64,000 nucleotides of DNA from Chitinophaga pinensis DSM 2588 (GCF_000024005.1 NC_013132.1:2722001-2786000), one strand, 5' to 3'. Counted from the first letter of the stretch, positions 43,980-54,467 are shown. Numbers and translations: made by a program. Notes: generated by a model from the sequence alone, not told the origin.

Positions 43980-44010
43980 AAAAGTCCTGATGTAGAACAC
44001 CAGGACTTTT
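43980..44010 (-). terminator. Terminator of the tRNA-Gly pair
   Basis: AAAAGTCCTG / CAGGACTTTT, 10-bp stem with 11-nt loop, T-run on the minus strand, 7 nt after the 3' end of the second tRNA-Gly. Confidence 0.88.
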
Positions 44011-44017
44011 AACTGTG

Positions 44018-44090
<73 letters not shown>

Positions 44091-44165
44091 AGGTAAAAGA
44101 ATCAATTTAATGTAGTGAATCACTACCTGAACTGATATCTATTGATAAGAACTTTTATAACTGTG

Positions 44166-44238
<73 letters not shown>

Positions 44239-44340
44239 AGGTGAAAAAATCAATTTTATTTGGCAACTGCTTACTTAAAACTGACCGTCTTGTTAAGAAC
44301 TTTTTTCGTTTTCCGTTCGCGTTGTTCGCGATTGGGATTG

Positions 44341-44370
44341 CAAATGTACAACATTGTTTGAAACCACAAA
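44341..44370 (-). promoter_or_regulatory. Promoter of the tRNA-Gly pair
   Basis: On the minus strand TTTG (plus 44370-44367), 18 nt, then TACATTTG (plus 44348-44341): full match to the Bacteroidota consensus, about 100 nt upstream of the first tRNA-Gly. Confidence 0.75.
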
Positions 44371-44771
44371 ATATTTGTACGGTTTTTTCAGAAAAATGTG
44401 CAATATATATCGGGCTGATTATCGCAATGTTTGTTCTTTTGTGAGCTGAAATGCTTTGCGGTAAAGTATTTTGAAGCGTATGTATGACGGAGTCAGGGAT
44501 ATCGTCTTTCCTTATATTTTTATAACATGACAACGTTTTCGTATACGGGATCGGAAAAATATCAATGTTTTATCTGACTATCTCACATAGTCTGAACGGT
44601 ACAACGATGCGCTCTTTATGCCCTTCCCATTTTTTCCTTTTATGCTCTTAAAAAATGATATTTAAACCAATAAAATAGTTGTATGATTGACATTTATTTT
44701 CTCTATCTTAGCAACCATTCCACGTCTTCACAAAAGATCTGCCTAAGTCAATTGTACATAAATTCTAAATT
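44371..44771. other. Spacer upstream of GH51 gene
   Basis: About 400 bp, AT-rich, no gene seen. TTG at 44687-44689 and TATCTTAG at 44704-44711 are weak promoter-like boxes with too short a spacing. The arabinofuranosidase promoter should lie here. Confidence 0.3.
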
Positions 44772-46310
44772 ATGAAGAGCAAGTTGTCCTTCCTGTTATT
44801 ACTGCTGTGTGCATTCGCAGCACAGGCACAAAACACTGCCAGTCTGGTCATACAGCCTAAATCAGATCATACCATCAGCCGTCATATCTACGGACATTTT
44901 TCTGAACATCTCGGCCGCTGTATCTATGATGGTTTCTGGGTTGATCCTGCATTGAACGTACAAAAGAAAGACCGCATCCGTCTCGACGTCGTAGATGCAC
45001 TGAAGAAGATCCATATTCCCAACCTGCGCTGGCCGGGTGGTTGCTTCGCAGATGAATATCACTGGCGCGATGGTATCGGTCCCAGAGAGCAACGTCCGAA
45101 AATGGTGAATACCAACTGGGGCGGAGTAATAGAAGACAACAGCTTTGGTACGCATGAATTCCTGGAACTGTGTGAGCTCCTGGGATGCGAACCCTATGTT
45201 TCTGCGAATGTAGGTAGCGGTACCGTAGAAGAAATGGCCAAATGGGTAGAATACCTCAACTTCGATGGTATCAGTCCGATGAGCGCCATTCGTAAACAGA
45301 ATGGTCATGAAGCTCCCTGGAAGGTAAGCTTCTGGGGCGTAGGGAATGAAAGCTGGGGCTGTGGGGGTAATATGACGCCTGCTTTTTATGCGGATCAATA
45401 CAGAAGATACGCTACGTATGCGCGTAACTATCCGGGTGCGCCGTTGAAAAAGATTGTCAGTGGTGCAAACGACTTCGACTTTAACTGGACAGAAACCATC
45501 ATGAAACAGGTGCCTTTGCACCAGATGTGGGGTGTGAGTCTGCACTATTATACGGTACCACTGACCTGGGGCAACAAAGGCTCTGCGACCAGTTTTTCCG
45601 AACAGGAATACTTTACCACAATGAAGAAATGCCTGGCAATGGATTCTCTCGTGATCAAACATGCTGCGATCATGGATAAATATGATCCTAAAAAACGTGT
45701 AGCCCTGGTTGTGGATGAATGGGGAATCTGGACGAATGTAGAACCAGGCACAAATCCTGGTTTCCTGTATCAGCAGAATAGTCTGCGTGATGCGTTGATC
45801 GCCGGTACTACGCTTAATATCTTTAATAATCATAGCGACCGTGTGAGAATGGCAGAACTGGCACAGACTGTCAACGTATTACAGGCACTGATCCTGACGG
45901 ATAAGGAGAAAATGCTGCTGACGCCTACCTATCACATATTTGACCTCTATAAAGTGCATCATGATGCGCAATACCTCCCTGTCCAGCTGAACAGTCCTGC
46001 ATATACTTCCGGCAAAGAGCAGATACCTGCCGTGAATGTATCTGCTTCACTGGATTCAACAGGTGTTGTACATATCTCACTGGTCAACCTGAACCCTACT
46101 CAGAAAATCACCGTATCCACCAGCTTACAGGAAGTGAAGTGGAAAACAGTGAGTGGTCAGATACTGACTTCCGGCAAAGTGACCGATGTGAATACATTCG
46201 ATCAGCCAAACAAGATCCATATAGAGAAATTCAACGGCGCAAAGAAACAGGGCGATCAGCTGGTTGCTGAATTGCCACCTGCTTCTGTCGTAGTACTGGA
46301 ACTGAAATAA
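44772..46310 (+). CDS. GH51 alpha-L-arabinofuranosidase
   Basis: 512 residues with signal peptide (about 1-19, AQAQ). (beta/alpha)8 barrel with family blocks [20 protein letters not shown] (35-54), [20 protein letters not shown] (84-103), acid/base Glu193 in [14 protein letters not shown], and nucleophile Glu316 in VVDEWGIW, then a C-terminal beta domain starting near [13 protein letters not shown]. It removes terminal alpha-L-arabinofuranosyl groups from arabinan or arabinoxylan, in the periplasm or at the surface. There is no SusC/SusD pair next to it, so it is outside a standard polysaccharide utilisation locus in this window. Confidence 0.94.
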   Translation: MKSKLSFLLLLLCAFAAQAQNTASLVIQPKSDHTISRHIYGHFSEHLGRCIYDGFWVDPALNVQKKDRIRLDVVDALKKIHIPNLRWPGGCFADEYHWRDGIGPREQRPKMVNTNWGGVIEDNSFGTHEFLELCELLGCEPYVSANVGSGTVEEMAKWVEYLNFDGISPMSAIRKQNGHEAPWKVSFWGVGNESWGCGGNMTPAFYADQYRRYATYARNYPGAPLKKIVSGANDFDFNWTETIMKQVPLHQMWGVSLHYYTVPLTWGNKGSATSFSEQEYFTTMKKCLAMDSLVIKHAAIMDKYDPKKRVALVVDEWGIWTNVEPGTNPGFLYQQNSLRDALIAGTTLNIFNNHSDRVRMAELAQTVNVLQALILTDKEKMLLTPTYHIFDLYKVHHDAQYLPVQLNSPAYTSGKEQIPAVNVSASLDSTGVVHISLVNLNPTQKITVSTSLQEVKWKTVSGQILTSGKVTDVNTFDQPNKIHIEKFNGAKKQGDQLVAELPPASVVVLELK

Positions 46311-46350
46311 AGCGGTATAGATATTACCCTGGAGGGTAGCACAGAGAACA

Positions 46351-46385
46351 AGAGAGGCTGTTCGCGGAATGCGGACAGCCTCTCT
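46351..46385. terminator. Bidirectional terminator
   Basis: AGAGAGGCTGTTCGC / GCGGACAGCCTCTCT, 15-nt arms with one mismatch, followed by TTTTAT; between convergent GH51 (+) and TonB receptor (-) genes. Confidence 0.88.
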
Positions 46386-46413
46386 TTTATAATGCGTAAT
46401 TGACCAGACGACA

Positions 46414-48969
46414 TTACTGGTGATAAGAATAACGGATCGTTACACCATAAGTGCGTGGATCGCCTAATACGGCCGCATAGTGACCCGCATTACCTGCCGC
46501 TGGCAGTAACTGCTCGAAATAATCTTTATTCAGCAGATTACGTCCCCATACAAAAATAGTCAGTCCGTTCAGTGCACGGAAACCTGCACGGGCATTAAAC
46601 AAGGTATAACCGTCAATATTCAGGTATTTGGAGGGTGACGGACTGGAAGAGAAAGAAGAGCGGAAATATGCATCCGCACCCACAAAGAAACGGGCATTCT
46701 GTCCCAGGATGATACCGGGATTAGAAACGATCTCTCCACCTATCGAACCTGCCCATTTTGAAATACCTGGTAATTCTCCACCGGAAATATCTTTAAAGGC
46801 AGCAGAGCCACCTGTTTCTTCCAATGGTACCGGCGCGTTCTTAAAAGACACATATTTGCCATCTGTGTAGGCAAGGGAACCATAGAGGGATACTGCACTA
46901 TGTATCTTCAGACTTGCATCCAGTTCCACTCCCTGCACCCTTACTTTTTCAGCATTGGCGAGGTAACCACGGTTTACACCCACTTCTGCGGTCTGTACCT
47001 GCGTCTGATAGTCTTTGATATCTGTTCTGTGGTAAACGATATTCGCAGTGGCATTCTTGCCCGGAGATGTTTTAACGCCTACTTCAAAATGTTTTACCGA
47101 TTCAGGATTGATCCTGGCCAGTTCCGTCATTACTTTACCGCCTGATGTAGGTAAGCCGCCGAGATTCACACCGATTGGTTTATAACTGGTGGAATAGGTC
47201 GCAAATGCGTTGATGGCTTTTGTCGGTTTATAAGCAAGTGTCAGCTGACCGGAAACATTGCTTTCATCTACATCCGCGTTGAAGGTCTGATTGGTATATA
47301 CAATATTTTTCAGTGCGATCAGATCCGGATCGTCTGTCTGTAAACCGCCATATGTCTTACGGTCATAGTCTACTTTTTTCTTGTCATAGTTGTAACGCAG
47401 ACCTGGTAATACATGTATCTGATCGGTGATCGCCCAGTCCAGTTGACCAAATACAGCACCGCCGAAAGTCTTCAGACGGGATACCGTTTTTATACCATAA
47501 CCATCAAACAAGCCCGGTGTCGCCCATAACTCGCTGGTTGAACTCTGGGAGAAACGCCACTGGGCATCTCCTGATTCTTCAATATGCGCAGGATCTGTTT
47601 TCAGGTCCTGCCAGATGCCGAATACACCTATAACACCGCTCAGGCGGGACGTCAGGTCACCTGCATAACGTACTTCCTGCGTCCATTGTTTATGTTTGGA
47701 AGTGGCTTGTGATAACTGTAATACTGCCAGACCGGTAAAGTCCCTGTCATTTGAAGGATCCCAGTTCCAGTAACGCCACGCGGTAGTGGAAGTCAGTGTA
47801 CCGCCGCCAATTTTAGCGTCTACATTCAGTGCAACGCCGCCCAGTTCATTACCGGAGCGCCATGGCGTATTATGGTCTACCAGACGGTCAAATGGATTCT
47901 CGCTGGGCAGTTTATAATTCAGGTCAGCAATGATCTGTTTAAACTGTCTGTAAGCAGGTCGTAAGGTGGGAGCTACACCTGCTACCACCTGTGCATAGCC
48001 TTCCGGATGTTGCTCGGAATTGTCCGCAGTCAGGGTGATCTTCACTTTGTCTGAAGGCGTATATAACAGCTGCCCGCGTAAGCCCAGGTTATTGAGGTCA
48101 TTGATATGTTTTTGCGTCACCACATTATAAAGTGTGCCATCACGCTGTGTACCGGAGAAGGACACGCGGGCGGCAAATTTCTTACTGAGCGGACCTGAAA
48201 CGGCTGCTTTTGCCTGGATATATCCATAGTTGCCATAGCTTACCTCGAAATTAGCTTCCGGGGTAAAACTAGGCTGTCTTGTCGTGATATTGAAGGCGCC
48301 TGCGGTTGTGTTTTTACCGAAGAGCGTACCTTGTGGTCCGCGTAATACCTCTACCTGTTCTATATCAATAAAGTCAAGCGTAGTCGCTGCCGGACGGGCA
48401 TAATACACGCCATCCACATAGAAACCCACACCCGGGTCAATACCATCATTTGTCAGACCAAAAGTCGATCCGACACCACGGATATTCAGGGTCGTATTCC
48501 GGGGATTGGAAGAATATAATTGTACGGTAGGTACAATCTCTTTCAGACGGTTAACGTTGAAGGCGCCGGCATCTGCAACCAGTGAACCGCTGATTACGGA
48601 GATCGGAATAGGTACCTGCTGCGCGGTTTCCAGGCGTCGGCGGGAAGAGATCACGACTTCCGACAGACTGTTATCGCTGGATAAGGTGATAGTCAGCGGA
48701 CCTGTAGGGAGGCTGGTCAGTTTTACTTCCTCCAGTTTATATCCCAGTGAACTGATTAACAGGGTGAAGGGAAACGCCCTCCGCAATGGAATACTGAATC
48801 GTCCGCTTGTATCTGCAATAGCGTGAACATTGGTGCCCTTGATTACTACAGTTGCCCCCACAACTGAGGTTCCCTCACCATTTTTTATCACGCCTACAAC
48901 GGCATCCTGAGAAAATGCCGTGCCGGCCAAAAGTAAAATTGGCATAAGGAAGAGTAATGATTTTCGCAT
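46414..48969 (-). CDS. TonB-dependent receptor with carboxypeptidase-like N-terminal domain
   Basis: 851 residues. Signal peptide about 1-20 (AFSQ), carboxypeptidase-like regulatory domain (about 22-100: VVGATVVIKGTNVHAIADTS), plug (about 112-225: ISVISGSLVADAG, LNIRGVGSTFGLTNDGIDPG, VEVLRGPQGTLFGKNTTAGA) and a 22-strand-type barrel to the end (DPRTYGVTIRYSYHQ). The plug phrase GVGFYVDGVYYARPAATTLD and the sequence style resemble FecA/FyuA-like receptors frequent in Proteobacteria (sphingomonads) rather than SusC. No SusD gene is adjacent. Ligand unknown; siderophore, cobalamin or small glycans are all possible. Confidence 0.92.
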   Translation of the reverse strand: MRKSLLFLMPILLLAGTAFSQDAVVGVIKNGEGTSVVGATVVIKGTNVHAIADTSGRFSIPLRRAFPFTLLISSLGYKLEEVKLTSLPTGPLTITLSSDNSLSEVVISSRRRLETAQQVPIPISVISGSLVADAGAFNVNRLKEIVPTVQLYSSNPRNTTLNIRGVGSTFGLTNDGIDPGVGFYVDGVYYARPAATTLDFIDIEQVEVLRGPQGTLFGKNTTAGAFNITTRQPSFTPEANFEVSYGNYGYIQAKAAVSGPLSKKFAARVSFSGTQRDGTLYNVVTQKHINDLNNLGLRGQLLYTPSDKVKITLTADNSEQHPEGYAQVVAGVAPTLRPAYRQFKQIIADLNYKLPSENPFDRLVDHNTPWRSGNELGGVALNVDAKIGGGTLTSTTAWRYWNWDPSNDRDFTGLAVLQLSQATSKHKQWTQEVRYAGDLTSRLSGVIGVFGIWQDLKTDPAHIEESGDAQWRFSQSSTSELWATPGLFDGYGIKTVSRLKTFGGAVFGQLDWAITDQIHVLPGLRYNYDKKKVDYDRKTYGGLQTDDPDLIALKNIVYTNQTFNADVDESNVSGQLTLAYKPTKAINAFATYSTSYKPIGVNLGGLPTSGGKVMTELARINPESVKHFEVGVKTSPGKNATANIVYHRTDIKDYQTQVQTAEVGVNRGYLANAEKVRVQGVELDASLKIHSAVSLYGSLAYTDGKYVSFKNAPVPLEETGGSAAFKDISGGELPGISKWAGSIGGEIVSNPGIILGQNARFFVGADAYFRSSFSSSPSPSKYLNIDGYTLFNARAGFRALNGLTIFVWGRNLLNKDYFEQLLPAAGNAGHYAAVLGDPRTYGVTIRYSYHQ

Positions 48970-49044
48970 AATTAAAACATATTAGGTGATAGTAATTCAA
49001 ACGTGTTTTGGGTACAGACGTGCAGATATAGCAGCATACAGGCA

Positions 49045-49219
49045 ACTGCCATGCTACAGGCTTACAGTATGTATTAATTGTATCCGCGAAATTGACAAGC
49101 TGGTGGCTCATGTCAATAATCAGTGATGCAGCAGACTGCATACTACAGGTTGATACGCATCCTTATTGCTCGCGGAATCGACATGCTGGTGGCTCACGTC
49201 AATGATAGGCAACAGAATG
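49045..49219. repeat. Tandem pair of about 86-bp repeats with an internal hairpin
   Basis: Two diverged copies, 49045-49130 and 49135-49219. The best conserved part is GACAxGCTGGTGGCTCA with flanking GTCAAT; in the first copy ATTGACA and TGTCAAT form a 7-bp inverted repeat around AGCTGGTGGCTCA. It lies in the 360-bp spacer between the DUF4838 gene (end) and the start of the TonB receptor gene. Function unknown; operator or small RNA-like hairpins are options. Confidence 0.6.
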
Positions 49220-49329
49220 CTTATTAGTCTAGTGAATTTGTGGACAAATATATAAATAGGAATGCAACAATGGAAATTTTCAGGAGAAATCTTTTAAAAA
49301 CGGATTATCCGGCGACTGATATTCGGTCA

Positions 49330-51588
49330 CTATAATACATAGATTTCATCGCAGCATATTGCGGCTTTCTTGGCGGCGGGAGCGTCTCTCCATGCAGGAA
49401 TCGTTTGCAGACACTTGCCTGTTACCCTGATATAGCGGGCTTTTACAGCAGGTAATGAGAACCGGTAAGTGTTGATCTTTGCATCATATTCTTCTGTGGC
49501 AAGAGGGGATGTTTGCTGTTTACCGGCAGGTGTGAAGTTCGCCCCATCCACAGAGGTTTCTACAATAATATCAGTAGGGTTAAAAATGTAATGGCGGGCA
49601 TCCTGTAAGAAATTCAGCTGTATTTCTTTCACAGTCTGTTCGGTACCCAGATCAACAGTGGCTATCAGGTCTTTACCATAGATAAACAGCCAGTTGATAC
49701 TGAAATCCTTATCTCCCTGCAAACCATCTGTCAGCGTCTGTTCTTTTTTGGCAGGATAATCTTCTGCCCAGGAATTTACAAGACTCACTTTGCCACGGAA
49801 CGCCAGACTGTTAATCCATTTGCGGGAGAAGATCTGGTCCCATTCCTGTTGATAAGTAGCTGGACTACCACCCCCTTCAGATAGTTCTTTTACACCTGCA
49901 AGTTTGCATTGGGCAACGAATTTCTTTACGCGTTCCGGCCAGCGTGGATTGACAGTAAAACCATTCCCTTCGGGGATCAGGTAACCGAATTTCTCTGTGC
50001 CGAAAAAGCGGGATTGTTGCAGCACGGTATATTCCAGCGGTAAACGCGTATTGTATACTCTTGCCAGCAGTGAATCATTTCCTTCCACTGCCTTTTCAGC
50101 TTTGTCCAGTAAGGAGGAATACTGATCGATCGCCTCCGGGGACAGATAGTTTTTGTAGTTATTAACGGGATTGCCGTAAATATCCAGTTGTGTTTTGGTA
50201 ATGTGCAGGGTGTTGGTTAATGCCTGAAGATATTGTGCGACAAATGGTCCTGCCTTGCCATAATAGCCGTTCAGGAAATCACTGGTGATTTCTTCCGTTG
50301 TCAGTCCGGGATTCCACAGCAATTTAGCCTGCAGATAACTATTGTAGGCCGCCATATCGCTATAGGTATCTCCGCTGCCCTGAGAAAAAACACCCTGGAC
50401 CTTGTGCGCGGCCAGGTATTGCAGATTCGCCTGCTGATTGTTATAGTCAGGGAAAGGGGCCAGGTAATTAGTGAATTGTGTGGTATAATCCCATAGGAAA
50501 ATATGCTCCGTTACAGCGCTCCATCCTTCCAGATCTCTTCTGAAAGCCGCGGCAGAAGAAATACTGCTCAGCGGCTCCTGGCGATACGCATCGATACTGC
50601 TGAGCATAATGTATACATTGCCGGCAGGTTTTGTTTTCAGGGGAGGATGTGCCGTATACTGGTACGCAAGTGTGGTAAACTGTTGTGCCGGGAAGGCGGC
50701 TGCAATGCGGTTGATGAACCGGATCAGTGTACCCTGTGGACCACCCTCTGCTGCATTGGCCTTACTACATTGATCACAGGTACAGAAGCCACCGCCATCT
50801 TCGGGAGCAATCGACCAGTACATCGCATCCGGATTATCCGCAATTGCTTTCCGGAAATAATCTACCATGAAGGTATAAACGCCTTCATTACTCAGACATA
50901 GCTGGCTGGCCTGTCGTTTCCCGTTGACAAGTGCATAGTAGTCCGGATGTGCCGCGAAATAAGTTTTAGGTGGCAATATTTTAAAGAAGGAATGTCCCCA
51001 CAATCCCCACAGGTCTTCGAAGCGGTGCAGCTTGTGCCATTCCAGGTATTCATCATTGAATGCAGCAGGGTAGTAGGTTTCCCGGTATAAAAAGGCAGGC
51101 ATCTGCCGATCTCTTAGTTGCTGCGGCAACTGCAGTTGTTTAGATACCGGTATGAAGACCGGTATGTCTGCATATTTCCGGCAACCGAAATAATTTTCCA
51201 GCAGGGTATACACGCCATACAAAATACCTTTGCCGGTTCCCCCTTTGATATATATATCCTGTTTGCCGGTAGCGATCAGAAAACCTTCTCCTTTTAACTT
51301 TTCCGGGTAAAGGGAACTGGTATATTCCGTATTGCCTATAAAGACCCCTGGCTGATCTTTGAACGCTTTTTCTGTAATAATGGGCAAGGAAGCACCTGAG
51401 AGGCGTTTGATATAATCCTGTAACAGGGCAGCTGCTTTCGTTTCATGTTTGGTCGCTTCATCCGGCAGGATAATGACATATTTTGAACTGCCACCTGACA
51501 CCAGATCGATATTCCCTTTAGAGGATTGACAACTATTATAGGTCAGCAGTGTCATAATAAGCAGTAAGCTGTGCATCATCCTGAACAT
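49330..51588 (-). CDS. DUF4838 lipoprotein with GH67-like N-terminal and F5/8C-like C-terminal domains
   Basis: 752 residues. Lipoprotein signal with lipobox LTYNSC (Cys20). About 35-130 is an alpha-glucuronidase-like N-terminal domain (KAAALLQDYIKRLSGASLPI, GVFIGNTEY, GILYGVYTLLENYFGCRKY). The DUF4838 barrel spans about 170-450, with WSIAPEDGGGFCTCDQCSKA as its conserved acidic/Cys block. The last about 140 residues look like a discoidin (F5/8 type C) carbohydrate-binding domain (ATVDLGTEQTVKEIQLNFL, ETSVDGANFTPAG, ARYIRVTG). The catalytic activity of DUF4838 proteins is not established to me. It starts 11 nt after the TPR/barrel gene and ends the exopolysaccharide-type operon, so it may trim or bind the exported polymer. 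Confidence 0.88.
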   Translation of the reverse strand: MFRMMHSLLLIMTLLTYNSCQSSKGNIDLVSGGSSKYVIILPDEATKHETKAAALLQDYIKRLSGASLPIITEKAFKDQPGVFIGNTEYTSSLYPEKLKGEGFLIATGKQDIYIKGGTGKGILYGVYTLLENYFGCRKYADIPVFIPVSKQLQLPQQLRDRQMPAFLYRETYYPAAFNDEYLEWHKLHRFEDLWGLWGHSFFKILPPKTYFAAHPDYYALVNGKRQASQLCLSNEGVYTFMVDYFRKAIADNPDAMYWSIAPEDGGGFCTCDQCSKANAAEGGPQGTLIRFINRIAAAFPAQQFTTLAYQYTAHPPLKTKPAGNVYIMLSSIDAYRQEPLSSISSAAAFRRDLEGWSAVTEHIFLWDYTTQFTNYLAPFPDYNNQQANLQYLAAHKVQGVFSQGSGDTYSDMAAYNSYLQAKLLWNPGLTTEEITSDFLNGYYGKAGPFVAQYLQALTNTLHITKTQLDIYGNPVNNYKNYLSPEAIDQYSSLLDKAEKAVEGNDSLLARVYNTRLPLEYTVLQQSRFFGTEKFGYLIPEGNGFTVNPRWPERVKKFVAQCKLAGVKELSEGGGSPATYQQEWDQIFSRKWINSLAFRGKVSLVNSWAEDYPAKKEQTLTDGLQGDKDFSINWLFIYGKDLIATVDLGTEQTVKEIQLNFLQDARHYIFNPTDIIVETSVDGANFTPAGKQQTSPLATEEYDAKINTYRFSLPAVKARYIRVTGKCLQTIPAWRDAPAAKKAAICCDEIYVL

Positions 51589-51599
51589 GAATAAAGTGA

Positions 51600-54467
51600 T
51601 TAGAATTTACGTTGCAGGGTTATATAGATGTCGTACTGGTTCTGGAAATCGGTATTGGTCACTTTCTGGTTGATCCATGTACCGAATATGCCTGCGGTAG
51701 TACGGTATTTAAATGTTTTCTGGTAACCTGCTCCCACACTACGGGTCAACAATCCTGCCAGTTTAGGGAACTGTATCAGACGGCTGCGGTCATCCGGAGA
51801 AGTACCAAGACCCGCTGTAAATGAGATATAATCCTGCTGACGGTTCATATAATAACGCGTGGTCAGGTTGTAGGAAGTATAGAACTCAGGCGAGTCACTG
51901 ATGAAATAAGCCCTGAAATTCACCCAGAAATCTTTCCAGGTCTTCGCTATGGAAGCTACACCGGAAATGCTGTTGGAACTGTCTGCATTCAGATAACGTA
52001 TACCCAGTTCGCCTTCAATATCATGTTTAAATGTCTTGAAGATGGAGTAAGCCAGCCTTGTTCTGGGAAATACCACTTCATTTGAATAGGTCGCCAGTGC
52101 ATAGGAATACAGTTCCGGATTATGCGTATAATACAATTCTGCTTCTCCCTGTAATCCCGTTCCCTGTTGACGGCCCGCATAGTTAAGCCGGGCTGCATAA
52201 GAACCGCGTTTGAAGAAATGACGGTATTCAAGGGTAGCGATATTATACTTTGTATCCTGGTAGTCATAGCTGGAATGCAGGAAGAACATCCCAAACTGAT
52301 TTTTCATTGTTTTGCTGTGCAGATAATCGGCATAATCCACATTGACAGGATTGCCATTCAGTTTTACAACGGAATCTGCCGCCAATGCTCCTTCCGCATA
52401 CATCTTTTTATTCTCCAGTGTAACTGCTCTCTTTTGTATGAACGATTCATTGTTCGGATAATAACGGATACCCTGATTCGCATACGCCAGTGCGCTGTCA
52501 TATGATTGTTTGCCATTCAGCAGATTGATGCTGTATTGTAATGCGAGAGAATCTTTTCTGTTGATATTTAATACCTGTCTGTATAAAGCCAGTGCACTAT
52601 CCGGTGCATTATTCCGCTGATAGGTATTGCCTTCGGCAATAAGTCCGTCGGTATAGGCAGTACGATATTTAATCGTGAACGGATAACGTTGCATCAGCTG
52701 GTAGGAGATCGCATTTGCTTCAGTATACCGTTGCATATCGGTCAGTATACCTGCTTTTTTCAGTAACAGCTCTTTATTATCCGGATAATATTGTAATCCC
52801 TGATCGGCATAGACCAGCGCGCTATCTGACTGTCCTATGGCTGTTTCCAGGTTGATCAGGTAATTCAGGGCTTCAATATTATCAGGCGATTGTACCAGTA
52901 CAGCCCTGAATTCACCGGCTGCCATATCGTATTCTTCAGCTTGCATCAGTTTACGGCCCGCAGTCAGACGAAGGTCCACCAGGTTAGCGCTGTACTTAGC
53001 ATCCTGGGGATGCTGATTCAGGAGTTGGGCTGCTATGTCGGCGGCTTCGTCATATTGACCCGTCTCCGCCAGTACACTTGACTTTTTCAGCAGGAACCTG
53101 CTGTTATTGGGATATACCGCCAGTGCTTTATCCAGTACTTCCAGGGCGTGTATGTGATCTTTCTGATTGATATAGGTATTGGCCATCAGGTCCATAGCAG
53201 TCGTATCACGGGGATCGGTCTGCAGGGCTTTGTCAAATTCAGCCAGTGCCAGGTCGTATTGCTGCTGTGCCAGATAGTCACGTCCGCTGGCTATTTTAAG
53301 GGCGGAGTAACGGCTTCTCTGATCGGCTGTACCGGCATTGTTATAACGTAATCTTTCGGCCAGAAGGGCTGCTTCTGCGAATTTACGATCGCTTTCCAGT
53401 ACATCCAGTTTAAGTGATAACAGTCGCTGGTCATTCGGATTGTTTTTTAATCCGCGGTTAATCCAGGCCAGTGCTTCCCGGTAAGCGCCACGGGACATAC
53501 TCATACCAATCACTTTATCCAGTGCTTCCCTGTTGCCAGGGTTCTTTTCTGCAATACCTGCATATAACAGGAAAGGATCCGTATTAGCATACCAGGCGGC
53601 GGCTTCCATGCGCAGTGTCGTTTCCGTACTACGTGCTTTTGCATCGGCCGGCCAGCGTTTTAATATCTGTTGCAGCTGATCGATCGCGCCGGCATAATCG
53701 TGCATATCCTGTAAAAGGCCCAGTTTACGCATCATCAGTTCATAGGAACCCGGATTAATTGCAAGGGCTGCATTTACCTGCTCAATGGCTTTTGTGAAGC
53801 TGCCACTTCTCACATACATACTATTGATAGCTGCCTTGGCTTCTTCGTTATCCGGATCCAGCATCAGGGCTTTTTCATAGTTCTCCTGTGATAAGAGCTG
53901 GTTGTTCCGCTGCTGATAATAATGCCCTGCCAGCAGGTAATGTCCTGTATAGGCACGTTGTACGCTTGTATCACCGGCATACTTATCCAGCAGGTTATCG
54001 GCATAAACGCCTCCCTGGAAGAAGCGTTCCGCAGCATCCAGTATCCCCAGCTTTTTCAGCATGAGTTCCTTATCAGACGGATAATGATAGAGTCCTTCAT
54101 CTACATAACATTCCGCCTCTTCATATTTCCTGGCGCCCAGTTCTATATTGATGGCATACAGGTAGGCATCTTTATACATCGGATCTTTTGCGAGTACCAG
54201 TTTCACATATTTTCTGGCAAGTTCCGCATTACCTGTCAGCATGTATAATCTGCCAAGCAGTAACTGCTGATCCACAAAATCAGGTCTCTTCTCCAGTGCT
54301 TCTCTGGATAGCTGGATAGCTTTCTGGTAATGATTCAGTTTCGTTTCCTTTACCGCTTCATTGTAGAGTTCATCGGCATCTTTCCCCTTGCTGAAGATCT
54401 GAGCCTGTACCTGTAAAGAAAGACAAAGTACCGTTCCGGATAGTATGTATTTGAAAAGAGACATCAT
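51600..54467 (-). CDS. TPR-repeat outer-membrane protein with YaiO-type barrel
   Basis: 955 residues, signal peptide about 1-22 (VQAQ). About 30-720 consists of some 18 TPR-like helical pairs; recurring phrases are YYPDNKELLLKKAGILTD, YPNNSRFLLKKSSVLAETG and YPSDKELMLKKLGIL. About 735-955 is a beta-barrel of the YaiO type (ATLEYRHFFKRGSYAARLNY, GEAELYYTHNPELYSYALAT, SISGVASIAKTWKDFWVNFR, ending IYITLQRKF). A TPR superhelix plus outer-membrane barrel is the architecture of polysaccharide export porins such as PgaA and AlgK/AlgE. It starts 2 nt after the second synthase gene, so it is the likely export channel for that polymer. Confidence 0.88.
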   Translation of the reverse strand: MMSLFKYILSGTVLCLSLQVQAQIFSKGKDADELYNEAVKETKLNHYQKAIQLSREALEKRPDFVDQQLLLGRLYMLTGNAELARKYVKLVLAKDPMYKDAYLYAINIELGARKYEEAECYVDEGLYHYPSDKELMLKKLGILDAAERFFQGGVYADNLLDKYAGDTSVQRAYTGHYLLAGHYYQQRNNQLLSQENYEKALMLDPDNEEAKAAINSMYVRSGSFTKAIEQVNAALAINPGSYELMMRKLGLLQDMHDYAGAIDQLQQILKRWPADAKARSTETTLRMEAAAWYANTDPFLLYAGIAEKNPGNREALDKVIGMSMSRGAYREALAWINRGLKNNPNDQRLLSLKLDVLESDRKFAEAALLAERLRYNNAGTADQRSRYSALKIASGRDYLAQQQYDLALAEFDKALQTDPRDTTAMDLMANTYINQKDHIHALEVLDKALAVYPNNSRFLLKKSSVLAETGQYDEAADIAAQLLNQHPQDAKYSANLVDLRLTAGRKLMQAEEYDMAAGEFRAVLVQSPDNIEALNYLINLETAIGQSDSALVYADQGLQYYPDNKELLLKKAGILTDMQRYTEANAISYQLMQRYPFTIKYRTAYTDGLIAEGNTYQRNNAPDSALALYRQVLNINRKDSLALQYSINLLNGKQSYDSALAYANQGIRYYPNNESFIQKRAVTLENKKMYAEGALAADSVVKLNGNPVNVDYADYLHSKTMKNQFGMFFLHSSYDYQDTKYNIATLEYRHFFKRGSYAARLNYAGRQQGTGLQGEAELYYTHNPELYSYALATYSNEVVFPRTRLAYSIFKTFKHDIEGELGIRYLNADSSNSISGVASIAKTWKDFWVNFRAYFISDSPEFYTSYNLTTRYYMNRQQDYISFTAGLGTSPDDRSRLIQFPKLAGLLTRSVGAGYQKTFKYRTTAGIFGTWINQKVTNTDFQNQYDIYITLQRKF

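Noticed and set aside
44687..44711. TTG / TATCTTAG promoter for the GH51 gene
   Set aside because: Spacing is only 14 nt and the -7 box deviates from consensus, unlike the 18-19 nt seen at the tRNA promoters.
44862..45833. 323-codon frame antisense to the GH51 gene
   Set aside because: The plus strand has intact catalytic motifs over its full length; the antisense frame has none.
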